64,000 bases of DNA from Psychrobacillus faecigallinarum (GTDB taxonomy: Bacteria; Bacillota; Bacilli; Bacillales_A; Planococcaceae), in contig NZ_JACSQO010000013.1 in NCBI RefSeq assembly GCF_014836595.1, forward strand, positions 45,411 to 109,410, in the 5' to 3' direction. Position numbers and translations under genes: made by a program. The notes below the pieces were generated by a model, which was not told the DNA's origin, did no database searches, and saw only the letters and a program-made list of their open reading frames with translations. Positions 1 to 8,813 of the stretch are shown one piece after another (position 1 is the first letter of the stretch; every line of letters starts with the position of its first letter).

Positions 1-11
1 AATTAATTTCT

Positions 12-1301
12 TCATGATAATTCCTCCCAACTAGAAACTTTTGATTGTTTTATATGATAGTTAAAACCTTTTTCATAATAAATAGTAGCTTGTTTATACT
101 GTTTCTCTTTAGCCAATTTTTTTGCTAAAACATAGCAATAGATAGAACAATATTTGAATTCTTGCTTACTTTCGAAATAATCCAACACCCGTTTGAAGGT
201 GGAAATAGAATTTGTTTCGTTAAGTAATATTGTTTTATATACTAAGAAGTGATTGGCATAAAAATCTCTATTACTTTCAGAAAGTTTATATAAGATTTCT
301 AAGCCACTATTTAACCAAATTAAGGCATTACTAATATCATTGTTTTTGTGATGTTCTTTTAAAATAGAAAGAATAGAAATAACATTTATATTAGGATCAG
401 AATTTGCTTGTAAACTACTTTTAAAGTGAAAAAGAGCTAAATCGCTTTCTTTTAAAAGAGAATAACATGCCCCAATATTTTGTTCAATCATACCTTTAAA
501 TTTAGAAGATTCAATTTTAGAACTTATTTCTCTTGCCTTTTCATAAGATGCTATTGCCTCTTTTAAAACACCGGTATTTTTTTGAGCTATACCTAAAATT
601 ACAAGACATTCAATTGATCTTTCAATTAAAATTTCTTGATTAAAGTAAGATAAGGCTGATTTTACATAATCAATAGCAAGTATATACCTTGATTCAGATA
701 AAAAAGCCAGGCTTGAAATATAGTAAAGTTCTGCCATTTCCCAATCTTCCATGCGGTAACTTTTAATTAAATTAAAAATGTTCATGAATATTTCTGAAGC
801 TTGCCGAAATTCATTGTTTTGGTAGGAAATAATTCCTTGGATTGTAGATAAGTAAAATAATTGATCTGTAGACATTTCTTTCTTAAACTCTTCCAAGATT
901 GCAACGTTTGTTAGAACTTCATTTGCATAATTAGGTAGCATAAGCATCAGTCTTGTTTCCATTACTAGAAGAGTAAGTCTATTAGGTTCAAATGGATGTT
1001 CCTCTATGTAAATATGGACATCTTGATATAGACTTTTTGCTTTTTGTTTATCTCGAGAGTTTATGACTGATTTAAAAAGTGATTTGAAGTACGATAATTT
1101 TGCTTCATCACCATCATTATTTAATGCATCTAAAGGCACGTTTAATCGTTTTAATAAGTGTTGCTGTATATCCTCACTAGGGATAACTAACCCATTTTCT
1201 ATTCTACTTAAGTAAGAAGGAACGCAAATACCTGAAGCTAGATACTCCTGCTTCATATTTTGTCTTTGGCGTTCTAATTTGATTAGCTGCCCTATATTCA
1301 C
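12..1301 (-). CDS. XRE-family regulator with TPR domain (RRNPP-like)
   Basis: Predicted cytoplasmic transcription factor of 429 residues. Residues about 4-60 form an XRE helix-turn-helix (IGQLIKLERQRQNMKQEYLA, then a recognition-helix-like SYLSRIENG), and the rest is a long all-helical stretch of TPR-like repeats with A-x-x-x-Y-x-K-A-type positions around 215-290. This build, short HTH plus about 350 residues of TPR, is that of RRNPP regulators such as PlcR, NprR and PrgX, which bind short secreted peptides; peptide control here is inferred. The start is GTG at 1301 behind a G-rich Shine-Dalgarno. I see no propeptide gene beside it. The nearest gene is a multidrug ABC transporter on the same strand 376 bases upstream, and no target is evident. 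A second protein of the same build lies at 35974-37194. Confidence 0.75.
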   Translation of the reverse strand: MNIGQLIKLERQRQNMKQEYLASGICVPSYLSRIENGLVIPSEDIQQHLLKRLNVPLDALNNDGDEAKLSYFKSLFKSVINSRDKQKAKSLYQDVHIYIEEHPFEPNRLTLLVMETRLMLMLPNYANEVLTNVAILEEFKKEMSTDQLFYLSTIQGIISYQNNEFRQASEIFMNIFNLIKSYRMEDWEMAELYYISSLAFLSESRYILAIDYVKSALSYFNQEILIERSIECLVILGIAQKNTGVLKEAIASYEKAREISSKIESSKFKGMIEQNIGACYSLLKESDLALFHFKSSLQANSDPNINVISILSILKEHHKNNDISNALIWLNSGLEILYKLSESNRDFYANHFLVYKTILLNETNSISTFKRVLDYFESKQEFKYCSIYCYVLAKKLAKEKQYKQATIYYEKGFNYHIKQSKVSSWEELS

Positions 1302-1677
1302 CTAATTCAACCCCCCTCGAGTAGGATCTTAATAGGAAACAAAATCAGATACTATAATAAAGATAGCATAAAAAAACTGAAAAAAGTATAGAATTGAATT
1401 ATTATGAAAGTGAACAGTGAAATAGGTCAAAAAAGTGAGGTTTTCTTCGTTCACTTTCTTAAAATAGTTATGTTTCTTTTAAATTTTGTTATTAATTGGA
1501 TTTAAATTGAATTAATTTTACTACAGTGTTTCTTGACTAAGATAGTAGTTTTGAAACTTCAAAGTAAAATATTTACATTGTGATTATGTTTTTTTAGGTG
1601 AATTTTGAGGGTTAAGTAATCTTATTCACAATCTACTAAAAATATTACTGATGGTAAATAATGTGTTTATATGATTA
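1302..1677. other. Intergenic region, AT-rich, one inverted repeat
   Basis: This gap holds the presumed promoter of the downstream minus-strand regulator. Its only clear structure is an inverted repeat with arms AAAGTGAAC (1408-1416) and GTTCACTTT (1449-1457), a 32-base spacer and no T-run, so it is more likely an operator or a weak hairpin than a terminator. A 33-codon plus-strand frame from 1405 has no ribosome binding site and I do not call it. Confidence 0.4.
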
Positions 1678-3399
1678 TTAAGACAACCTTTGCCCTTGAG
1701 TGAATTCTCTATACAACTCATGGTGATTTATTAATTCCTCGTGTGTACCTTTGCCTGTTATTTTCCCTTGTTCTAAGAAGAATATTTGATCTGCATGGAT
1801 AATAGTAGCTAAACGGTGAGCGATGATTAGAGTGGTGCGACCTTTCATCAGCCGTTCTAAAGCTTCTTGAACAAAAGTTTCTGATCCACTATCTAAGTTT
1901 GAGGTAGCCTCATCCAACAGTAGTATCTTAGGATCATGTAAAAGGGCTCTCGCAATAGCAATTCGTTGTCTTTGTCCACCTGATAGCTTCATACCTCGTT
2001 CGCCTACCAATGTATCGTATTTGTCTGGTAACTCTTCTATAAAGGAAGAGGCATTTGCCGATTCTGCTGCAGCTTTAATTTTTTCCATGGAGGGAATATC
2101 GGTCATACCATAAGTCATATTGGACAAGATCGTTCCACTCATTAAAGGGCTCTCCTGTGATACGTAAGCCATCTTCGAGCGCCAATCTCTTAAAGAAAGT
2201 TCTTGGATAGGAGAGTTGTTAAAATAGATCACACCATCGTTTGGCTCATAAAACCTTTCAAGTAAAGAAAATATCGTTGTTTTACCTCCACCACTTGGAC
2301 CTACAAAGGCGGTAACTGTACCTGGTTTAGCTTCAAATGAAACCCCGTTAATGACTTTTTTGTCTTCTCCATACGAAAAATGAACATCTAGGAATGTTAT
2401 AACACCATCCTCCAATGGTTTGTTTGCCTCTTGTTCAATAGGCTCACTGTCCATCTTAAATATCTCTTGAATACGTTCTGTTGCTCCAACCGCCTTCTGA
2501 AAGGAGGTAAAGAAAGTAGCCATTTGAGCAAAAGGAAATATAATTTGGACAAGATAGAAGATAATAGCAACAAGATCTCCAGCGGAGAGATTGCCATTAG
2601 AGACCTGTAAGCCTCCATAGCCTAATATGACTACTAAAATTCCCATCATTATAAGTGTCATTAAAGGGGATATGAATGCCTGGATTTTTGCTTCCTTTAA
2701 ACCGAATCGATATAAGCTATGAATGGCTTCTCCGCCACTAGTTGTTTCGGTACGTTCTGCTCGATATGATTTGACGAGTCTTATCTCAGAAAGTACTCTG
2801 CCAAGCAATCCAGAAAAAGAGGCCATTTCTTTTTGAGTAGCCTTAGCTACCTTATGCATCTTGGAGCCAAGAGGAATCATAATTGCCATGCTTAATGGTA
2901 CGCTAATCAGCATAATCAGTGTCATTTTCCAATCGATGAAAAATAAAATAATAACTGAACCAATTATCGTTATTATGCCTGACACAAAATTGACTAAATG
3001 GTCGGTAACCAATGATTTTAATGTGGTCGTGTCCTGTGTGATACGACTCATTGTCTCGCCGCTTTCATGGCGATCATAATAGGGGACGGGTAGATGGAGA
3101 ACCTTACTCCACAGTTTCCTTCTTAAATCAGCAACTACAAACTCACCAATGTAAGCTAAGAGATAATAGGAGAACCCTCCGAATACCGCCTGCAATATAA
3201 ATACACCCAATAATATGAGAATAAGTGTCCAGTTGAAGGAAGCAGAGGTCAAAGAATCAACCAAGGTTTTAGTTACTAAAGGTACAACTAGACTAATGAC
3301 AGTGCTCAATAAGGAAAGGACTATTGCTAAAATAGCCATTTTGATTGGCCATTTTAAACTCTTCAGTAATTGAAAAAAGTTTTTAGTGGATGAGGACAT
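1678..3399 (-). CDS. bmrA: Multidrug ABC transporter, fused permease/ATPase (BmrA-like)
   Basis: Type IV ABC exporter half-transporter of 573 residues, expected to work as a homodimer exporting hydrophobic drugs or lipids across the cytoplasmic membrane. Six membrane segments occupy about residues 17-300 and the nucleotide-binding domain follows: Walker A GPSGGGKTT near 370, signature LSGGQRQRIAIARAL, Walker B ILLLDEATSNLD and switch histidine in IIAHRL. Length and sequence style match B. subtilis BmrA (YvcC). I chose ATG 3399 because AAGGAG lies 8 bases before it; a GTG nine bases further upstream would sit inside that binding site. It appears to be a single-gene unit. The XRE-TPR gene downstream on the same strand could conceivably be co-transcribed. 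Confidence 0.85.
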   Translation of the reverse strand: MSSSTKNFFQLLKSLKWPIKMAILAIVLSLLSTVISLVVPLVTKTLVDSLTSASFNWTLILILLGVFILQAVFGGFSYYLLAYIGEFVVADLRRKLWSKVLHLPVPYYDRHESGETMSRITQDTTTLKSLVTDHLVNFVSGIITIIGSVIILFFIDWKMTLIMLISVPLSMAIMIPLGSKMHKVAKATQKEMASFSGLLGRVLSEIRLVKSYRAERTETTSGGEAIHSLYRFGLKEAKIQAFISPLMTLIMMGILVVILGYGGLQVSNGNLSAGDLVAIIFYLVQIIFPFAQMATFFTSFQKAVGATERIQEIFKMDSEPIEQEANKPLEDGVITFLDVHFSYGEDKKVINGVSFEAKPGTVTAFVGPSGGGKTTIFSLLERFYEPNDGVIYFNNSPIQELSLRDWRSKMAYVSQESPLMSGTILSNMTYGMTDIPSMEKIKAAAESANASSFIEELPDKYDTLVGERGMKLSGGQRQRIAIARALLHDPKILLLDEATSNLDSGSETFVQEALERLMKGRTTLIIAHRLATIIHADQIFFLEQGKITGKGTHEELINHHELYREFTQGQRLS

Positions 3400-3432
3400 C
3401 CTAAACACTCCTTTCTTCTTTGTAAATTTTTA

Positions 3433-3467
3433 AAGAAAAAAATCGTGCAAACAGTGAGTTGCACGAT
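3433..3467 (-). terminator. Rho-independent terminator after the small membrane protein gene
   Basis: Read on the minus strand, ATCGTGCAA pairs with TTGCACGAT across an 8-base loop and is followed by a T-run. It lies two bases beyond the stop codon of the gene ending at 3470. Confidence 0.85.
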
Positions 3468-3469
3468 AC

Positions 3470-3760
3470 TTATAATGCCTTAGTCTCTGCTTTAGGTCTC
3501 TTTTGTAGTTCTACAACTAGCGGATCTGCAGACATTTCTAATAGACTAGCTTGTTTGTTTTGCAATTCTAATCGCATTTTTTCCGTTTCTAATAGGAAAT
3601 TGTCATATCTTAATTTTTCTAATTCAATTTCGTCCTTGATTACTTTAGATTTCATAGATTGCATTTTGCGTAAATGGGTTGTCCAAATTGCGGTTAAAGG
3701 GATTGAAAAAACCATCACTACAGCAACGAATCCAATAAAAAGTCCAAAAAAGTCTTCCAT
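3470..3760 (-). CDS. Small membrane protein with cytoplasmic coiled coil
   Basis: Hypothetical protein of 96 residues. One membrane segment at about residues 5-27 (FGLFIGFVAVVMVFSIPLTAIW) is followed by a charged helix rich in K, E, L and M from 30 to 80 that should form a coiled coil. The build resembles PspB-like or other short membrane-anchored scaffold proteins, but sequence alone does not support naming it. A good ribosome binding site (GGAGG) precedes ATG 3760 and a strong terminator follows directly, so it is a monocistronic gene between bmrA and the M20 operon. Confidence 0.65.
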   Translation of the reverse strand: MEDFFGLFIGFVAVVMVFSIPLTAIWTTHLRKMQSMKSKVIKDEIELEKLRYDNFLLETEKMRLELQNKQASLLEMSADPLVVELQKRPKAETKAL

Positions 3761-3835
3761 GTTATTTCCTCCTATTTCTTTTTCCCTAGTATATACGAAA
3801 AATAAAGAAAATAGTTTCCAATTAGTAAAGTAATT

Positions 3836-3892
3836 TCAAAAAAAGGAAAAGCTATTCTATTAGGTGTGTATCGACCATTAGAATAGCTTTTC
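3836..3892 (-). terminator. Rho-independent terminator of the M20 peptidase operon
   Basis: On the minus strand a 14-base stem (arms 3846-3859 and 3879-3892) is followed by seven T residues. It closes the operon ending at 3901. Confidence 0.85.
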
Positions 3893-3900
3893 AAGATTTT

Positions 3901-5073
3901 CTATTTATTTAGGTAGGCCCAAGCGTATTGAGCATAAAGCTCTGCTCCTGTTGCAAGTGCATCCTCATCGATATTAAAGTTTCCGTGGTGGTGGGCCCAT
4001 TCTGTATCCTTTTCTGGATTTCCACTTCCTACAAGTGCAAAGCTTCCAGGTGCCTTAGTTAAAAATGCTGAGAAATCCTCTCCGCCCATAGTAGGCTTTT
4101 CGTTATAGACTGAATCAGGGCCAAATGCTTCAGCCGCAACCTGTTGAACAAGTTTTGCGCTTTCTTCCTCGTTATCTACCGCATCAGTTCCACGTGTGTA
4201 TTCTACCTCTGCTGTCGCTCCGTAAATAGCCGCCACGTTTTCAGCATACTGGGTAAGGGATTTTTCAATAAAATCACGAGTTTCGGGATGGAAGGTACGA
4301 ACAGTTCCCTCAATCTCTGCATTTTCTGCAATTACATTGAACCTCGTACCAACCACCATCTTTCCAATTGTTAGTACTGCCGGGCTTTGCGGGTCGATTG
4401 TCCGCGATACGACTGTCTGAACATTCATCACAAAGGAAGAAGCTACAAGAGCAGCATCAATACATGCCTCAGGTATCGCCCCATGTCCACCGCGTCCTTT
4501 AAATTTAACTGTGAAAAGATCTGCTGCTGCAAACGAAGGGCCAGGTGTGCAGGATACTTTGTTCGTCGGCATTTGTGACCAGATATGTATACCGAAAACA
4601 TTGTCCACGCCTTCCATAGCACCCTGTGCTACCATAGCTTTAGCACCCTGAGCGACCTCTTCGGCAGGTTGAAAAAATAACCGAACATTTCCTGGCAGCT
4701 GATCCTTCATCTCTGATAAAGCCTTGGCAGCGATTAATAGCATGGACGTATGAGCATCGTGTCCACAAGCATGCATTTTTCCATCTGTCTTAGAAGCGTA
4801 AGGGACATCATTTAGCTGCTGGATGGATAATGCATCCATGTCACCTCGAAGAGCCACTGTCTTTCCAGCGGGATTTCCTTTAATCTCTGCTATAACACCA
4901 GTCGGATTGGTTTTTCGATAGGAGATTCCTAGTTTTTCTAAATAATCACAAATAAATTCCGTCGTTTTAAACTCTTCAAAAGACAATTCAGGCTCACTAT
5001 GCAATGTTCTGCGTAATTGGACTAGTTCCTCACTATTGTTTTTTATAGATTCTTTAATTTGATTGTTTATCAT
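3901..5073 (-). CDS. M20D family amidohydrolase (N-acyl-amino-acid hydrolase)
   Basis: Cytoplasmic metalloenzyme of 390 residues expected to deacylate N-acyl amino acids or related amides. It shows the M20D metal-ligand motifs in order: RGDMDAL near 76, HACGHDAH near 102, PAEEV near 136, a late GGEDFSAF, and a C-terminal run of three histidines in HHHGNF. The bridging lid domain is present as GRGGHGA. The start ATG 5073 has GGAGGG five bases upstream. It overlaps the carbamoylase-type gene by 20 bases, so the two are translationally coupled, and both follow a permease. This suggests uptake and stepwise hydrolysis of a blocked amino acid. The exact substrate is unknown; hippurate, N-acetyl amino acids and indole-acetyl-amino acids are all possible in this family. 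Confidence 0.85.
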   Translation of the reverse strand: MINNQIKESIKNNSEELVQLRRTLHSEPELSFEEFKTTEFICDYLEKLGISYRKTNPTGVIAEIKGNPAGKTVALRGDMDALSIQQLNDVPYASKTDGKMHACGHDAHTSMLLIAAKALSEMKDQLPGNVRLFFQPAEEVAQGAKAMVAQGAMEGVDNVFGIHIWSQMPTNKVSCTPGPSFAAADLFTVKFKGRGGHGAIPEACIDAALVASSFVMNVQTVVSRTIDPQSPAVLTIGKMVVGTRFNVIAENAEIEGTVRTFHPETRDFIEKSLTQYAENVAAIYGATAEVEYTRGTDAVDNEEESAKLVQQVAAEAFGPDSVYNEKPTMGGEDFSAFLTKAPGSFALVGSGNPEKDTEWAHHHGNFNIDEDALATGAELYAQYAWAYLNK

Positions 5074-6301
5074 GCTGTCCCTCCGTTAGTCGTAATGCTG
5101 TTTCATATAAAATAGTTGCCCCTTTAGCAAGATCGTTTACATCGGACCATTCCTCTTGGCAATGGCTTAATCCATCTCTGCTAGGGATGAAAATCATTCC
5201 ACAAGCTGTGTAATCGGAGAAAATCATAGCATCATGTCCTGCACCACTGTTGATATGACAATAGGGAATGTCTAGTTTCTCGCAGGTTTCAGTTAAAATA
5301 GTACCAATATTTTTGTCCATCATTTTTGGAGTAGTATAAAGCAACTGCTCTATAGTAGTTCGTATGGTTGGGGTGGTCTTAGATTCAATCAGTTGCCTCA
5401 CTTTACTAATCGAGTACTGAACATTTTTTTCATCTCCAGAACGAATGTCTACTGAAAAAATCACTTTGTTTGGAATCACATTGGAACCGTTAGGGAAAAC
5501 TTCTAGCTGACCTGTTGTAATAACTGTTCCATGTCCAATTTCCTCAGCTAGCTTTGGAAATGTTGATATTATTTCGGCTGCTATTACTAATGCATCTGCC
5601 CTTCTGTCCATAGGGGTAGTACCTGCATGGCCGGCCATGCCTTGGACAGTGACTTCTAGCTGGGTCAGCCCCACGACTGCATCAACTACTCCAATGGATA
5701 TATTTTTTTCCTCCAGAATAGGGCCTTGCTCAATATGTAGTTCCAAGAAGGCTTTAATTGATTTTGGGTCACGGTATTTTTCCTTTGTACAATCCAAGCC
5801 AATACTAGTCATAGCTTCTTTTATAGAAATACCGTCTTTATCAACGAGGGCTTGAAAATCTTCCTCTGACAATAATCCCATCATTCCCCTCGAGCCCATT
5901 AATCCTCCACCATAGCGAGTTCCTTCCTCCTCAACCATGGCAATAATCTCAAGCGAGTTAACTGGTTGGATTTGCTGTTCCTGATAAAGAGCTGCGACCT
6001 CTAATCCTACTATTACACCAGCAGCTCCGTCATAAGCCCCTCCGTTTGGCACGGAGTCGAAATGAGAGCCAACTAAAACAGAAGGGGCTTCAGGGTTGGA
6101 GCCTACTAATTTACCAAATATGTTACCTAAGCCATCCTCCGATACAGAGAGGTTATATTCTTTCATTTTATCTTTAATATAGTTTCTAGCATCTAAGTCA
6201 TCCTTTGAATATGTAAGTCTAGTCACTCCAGCTCCAGGAGTTGCTGTATATTCACTTAATAGGTTAATATGCTGTTCAATTCTTTGCTGATTGGCTATCA
6301 T
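5054..6301 (-). CDS. M20C-type Zn hydrolase (N-carbamoyl-L-amino acid hydrolase / allantoate amidohydrolase)
   Basis: Binuclear metallohydrolase of 415 residues. The family signature GSHFDSVPNGGAYDGAAG near residues 77-94, the VEEEGTRYGGG block near 123, the HIEQGPILE block near 193 and the late GAGHDAMIF place it in the AllC/HyuC/AmaB group, which removes carbamoyl groups from N-carbamoyl amino acids or ureido compounds and releases ammonia and CO2. ATG 6301 has AAGGAG seven bases before it. It sits 11 bases after the permease gene and overlaps the M20D gene by 20 bases. There is no hydantoinase, allantoinase or other purine gene nearby, so a general N-carbamoyl/N-acyl amino-acid salvage role is likelier than allantoin use. 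That preference is inference. Confidence 0.82.
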   Translation of the reverse strand: MIANQQRIEQHINLLSEYTATPGAGVTRLTYSKDDLDARNYIKDKMKEYNLSVSEDGLGNIFGKLVGSNPEAPSVLVGSHFDSVPNGGAYDGAAGVIVGLEVAALYQEQQIQPVNSLEIIAMVEEEGTRYGGGLMGSRGMMGLLSEEDFQALVDKDGISIKEAMTSIGLDCTKEKYRDPKSIKAFLELHIEQGPILEEKNISIGVVDAVVGLTQLEVTVQGMAGHAGTTPMDRRADALVIAAEIISTFPKLAEEIGHGTVITTGQLEVFPNGSNVIPNKVIFSVDIRSGDEKNVQYSISKVRQLIESKTTPTIRTTIEQLLYTTPKMMDKNIGTILTETCEKLDIPYCHINSGAGHDAMIFSDYTACGMIFIPSRDGLSHCQEEWSDVNDLAKGATILYETALRLTEGQHDKQSN

Positions 6302-6312
6302 TCTATCACTCC

Positions 6313-7500
6313 TTATAAAAATCCTACGAAAATACCAGCTAGAATAACAGATACAACAGTTACACTGATGAATCCTCCTACTAGCATTGGAGGAAGCATG
6401 TGACTAGTTAAAACTTCCCTTTCCTTCTCGTCCTCTGTTAAAGCCTTTATAACTTCATTTGTAATGATGTAATCAGCAGGGAAACCGTATAAAGCAGTTA
6501 AAGAAACAGCAAATGCCATGTTTTTGCTTACCTTTAAAATTTTCCCGATGATAAAGGAGAATATGTACATTCCAATTACACCTAGAACGATTGTCCCCAC
6601 CAAAGGATAAAGAATTTCCATGATCATGGAAGGTGTAGCATTTTTTAAAGCATCGAAAACAAATAGCATTAAAACAAGAATACAAATACCAAAGCTATTT
6701 GCCTTTTGAAGTACGTTACGTTCTAAGAATCCGACACTTCCAGCAATAATGCCAAATAATAAGCAGAGAACAAAGGGACTAATTTCTACAATAGGATTTA
6801 AAAGAGTAGAAACTCCATATGCAAGGAACCCGACAAACGCTAATCTAAATAGCTTGAAGTAATCTGAATTGTATTTGGTAGGTAAATTTTTAAACATTTT
6901 AAGTTCTTCTTTTGAATCCTCAGTTGAATTTTCTAGTTGCCCAGCAATAGTTAATTTTCCTTGACGGAACTTGTTAAGTAGATCCTTTCCTTCTTTTTTG
7001 AGAACAATTGAGGTGAGGGGATACCCTGCAAATCCCTGCATAACGTAGATAACGATTGCAAATACAGACAAAGTTGTAAGTCCTGCATTTGCCGCACCTT
7101 CTGACATGATTAATGCAGATACAACGCCACCAACTAATGGAGGGATAGCTACCACAACAGTTTCAAAATCAAACAATAGAATTCCAATCGTGAATAGAGC
7201 GACAATTATACCTAAAATACCAGCTAATGATATTAAAATAGTTTTCCATTGTTCCTTTAGCTGTTGAAGAGAAAGAAGTGTTCCCATATTAGTGATTAGC
7301 AGGTAAATCATCATAGTTGCAACTACAGGTGGTACTCCTGCTATAGATACGATTTCCTTAGGGAAAAAGGTCCAATAGCCAATGATGAAAAGGACGGCTG
7401 AAACAAAAACAGAGGGGATCCAGGCCTTTGTTCGAGTGGAGACCAATTCTCCAATAAATAAAATAGCAATAACTATAACTAAAGCAAGCATTTGCGGCAT
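6313..7500 (-). CDS. GltS-like integral membrane transporter
   Basis: Polytopic membrane protein of 395 residues with about ten to eleven hydrophobic segments and a central charged loop around residues 185-215. Two similar halves each end in a glycine-rich re-entrant-like stretch (VVAIPPLVGGVVSAL and AVSLTALYGFPADY), a feature of Na+/glutamate symporters of the GltS/ESS superfamily. I chose ATG 7500 because AAAGGACGG lies just upstream; upstream in-frame starts lack a site. It is first in an operon with two M20 hydrolases, so it probably imports the substrate of those enzymes. Family placement rests on topology and I would not name a substrate. Confidence 0.7.
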   Translation of the reverse strand: MPQMLALVIVIAILFIGELVSTRTKAWIPSVFVSAVLFIIGYWTFFPKEIVSIAGVPPVVATMMIYLLITNMGTLLSLQQLKEQWKTILISLAGILGIIVALFTIGILLFDFETVVVAIPPLVGGVVSALIMSEGAANAGLTTLSVFAIVIYVMQGFAGYPLTSIVLKKEGKDLLNKFRQGKLTIAGQLENSTEDSKEELKMFKNLPTKYNSDYFKLFRLAFVGFLAYGVSTLLNPIVEISPFVLCLLFGIIAGSVGFLERNVLQKANSFGICILVLMLFVFDALKNATPSMIMEILYPLVGTIVLGVIGMYIFSFIIGKILKVSKNMAFAVSLTALYGFPADYIITNEVIKALTEDEKEREVLTSHMLPPMLVGGFISVTVVSVILAGIFVGFL

Positions 7501-7633
7501 AATTTTCCGTCCTTTCTGACAATAAAGAATAATCAATACATTAACATAAAACTTTATCGGAATAAAGTATATAATATATTTCAGAATAATTAATTTATTA
7601 ATAAAATTATGTAAGTGTTTTCATTGAGAAATA

Positions 7634-7676
7634 TAAAAAAAGGCATTTCCATTTCTTATGGAATGCCCTTTTTCAT
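7634..7676 (-). terminator. Rho-independent terminator after yceI
   Basis: On the minus strand GGCATTCC pairs with GGAAATGCC (one bulge), followed by TTTTTTT. It separates yceI from the permease operon promoter region (7501-7633). Confidence 0.8.
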
Positions 7677-7684
7677 AAATTTTT

Positions 7685-8212
7685 TTATTCAGCAGGATTC
7701 AGTTCTAACTCTACTGTAATTTTAATATCTTCTCCAACTAATACGCCGCCTGTTTCAAGTGCTTGGTTCCAAACTAAGCCAAAGTCTTTGCGGTTTATCT
7801 TAGTCTCTGCCGAGAAAGCAACTACTTCTTGCCCCCAAGGATTTTTGCCTTTACCACCATACTCAACCTCGAATGTAACTGGCTTAGTTACGTCTTTAAT
7901 CGTAATGTCACCTGTTACATCGTATTCGCCTACGTCAGTAGTTTTAATATCTGTTGCTACAAATTTAATATTTGGATACTTTTCAGCATCGAAGAAATCT
8001 TCTGATCGTAAATGATTATCACGATCCTCATGATTAGTATTAATGGAATTAACGTCAATATTAAAATTAATTTCTGCACCTGTTAAGTCTTCAGCAGTTC
8101 CTTCTAAATCAGCAGTGAAGTTAGTAAAGCTTCCTTTTACCTTAGAAACCATCATGTGTTTTACAGAAAAATCGATACTAGAATGTGCTGCGTCCAAGTT
8201 AAATTTTGTCAT
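7685..8212 (-). CDS. YceI-family lipid-binding protein
   Basis: Protein of 175 residues with the single YceI lipocalin-like beta-barrel: the opening FNLDAAHSSIDFSVKHM, a central DVNSINTNHEDRDNHLRSEDF-type block split by D and H residues, and the late FGLVWN. YceI proteins bind polyisoprenoids or other long amphiphiles. This copy has no signal peptide and should be cytoplasmic. Two ATG codons are possible; GGAGG is 8 bases from ATG 8212 but only 2 bases from ATG 8218, so I prefer 8212. It is divergent from an HxlR regulator, with several inverted repeats between them, which suggests redox- or electrophile-responsive control by that regulator. Confidence 0.85.
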   Translation of the reverse strand: MTKFNLDAAHSSIDFSVKHMMVSKVKGSFTNFTADLEGTAEDLTGAEINFNIDVNSINTNHEDRDNHLRSEDFFDAEKYPNIKFVATDIKTTDVGEYDVTGDITIKDVTKPVTFEVEYGGKGKNPWGQEVVAFSAETKINRKDFGLVWNQALETGGVLVGEDIKITVELELNPAE

Positions 8213-8271
8213 TTTCATTTCCTCCTATAAATCTATTTTTATGGCTCCATCATCTAAAAGATGGATGTGGA

Positions 8272-8375
8272 CTCAAATATTTTATATTTGAGAGTCGTGA
8301 GCAACTTGCTACAAGTTACTTTATGTAAGTAACTATAATTTAATAATATGATTACGTCAAGTAATTTAATTACTT
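8272..8375. promoter_or_regulatory. Cluster of inverted repeats, probable HxlR operators
   Basis: Four inverted repeats lie in the yceI-hxlR divergent gap. They are CTCAAATAT-3-ATATTTGAG (8272-8292), AACTTG-3-CAAGTT (8303-8317), AGTTACTT-5-AAGTAACT (8314-8334) and AAGTAAT-3-ATTACTT (8359-8375). The last two share the half-site AAGTAA/TTACTT, which resembles operators known for DUF24/HxlR regulators such as YodB. The second and third overlap. Confidence 0.6.
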
Positions 8376-8431
8376 TGGTTTTACAAAAAATATGAAAAGG
8401 CGTATAATGCGTAGTGATAGAGGTGAATTAT

Positions 8432-8737
8432 ATGAAAGAATTATCATTGTGTCCGCGACTTTCCAAGGCTATGGAGTTGTTAGGTAAAAGATGGACAACT
8501 TTAATTATTTATCAATTATTAGATGGCTCTAAAAGATTTAATGAAATAGAGTCTTCTCTTCCTATTAGTGGACGTTTGTTGTCTGAACGATTAAAAGAGC
8601 TTGAGAGAGAAGGTATTGTTCAGAGAACTCTTTTTTCTGAGGTGCCAGTTCGAGTAGAATATAACCTAACTGACAAAGGAATGGCCCTTAAAAATGTTAT
8701 AACTGGGATTGAAAATTGGTCCAAGGATTGGTTATAA
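8432..8737 (+). CDS. HxlR/DUF24-family transcriptional regulator
   Basis: Winged-helix regulator of 101 residues. It shows the classic HxlR layout: a conserved cysteine near the N-terminus (LCPRL, Cys6), then LLGKRWTTLIIYQLLDGSKRFNEIE, the recognition region ISGRLLSERLKELEREGIV and a basic wing ending in LTDKG. In relatives such as YodB, CatR and HypR the N-terminal cysteine senses quinones, aldehydes or disulfide stress; the same is plausible here. ATG 8432 follows GAGGTG. It is transcribed divergently from yceI across a region with palindromes of the expected kind, so it probably controls yceI and itself. Confidence 0.85.
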   Translation: MKELSLCPRLSKAMELLGKRWTTLIIYQLLDGSKRFNEIESSLPISGRLLSERLKELEREGIVQRTLFSEVPVRVEYNLTDKGMALKNVITGIENWSKDWL

Positions 8738-8813
8738 TAATAAACTTGAAAATTTATATAGGAAAACGCATACTATGTAAGGTGACAGGTTAAAGAAGAA
8801 AGGATTGTCTTTT

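Noticed and set aside
1405..1506. 33-codon plus-strand frame, considered as a signal peptide gene for the RRNPP-like regulator
   Set aside because: No ribosome binding site and no export signal; its second half is merely AT-rich.
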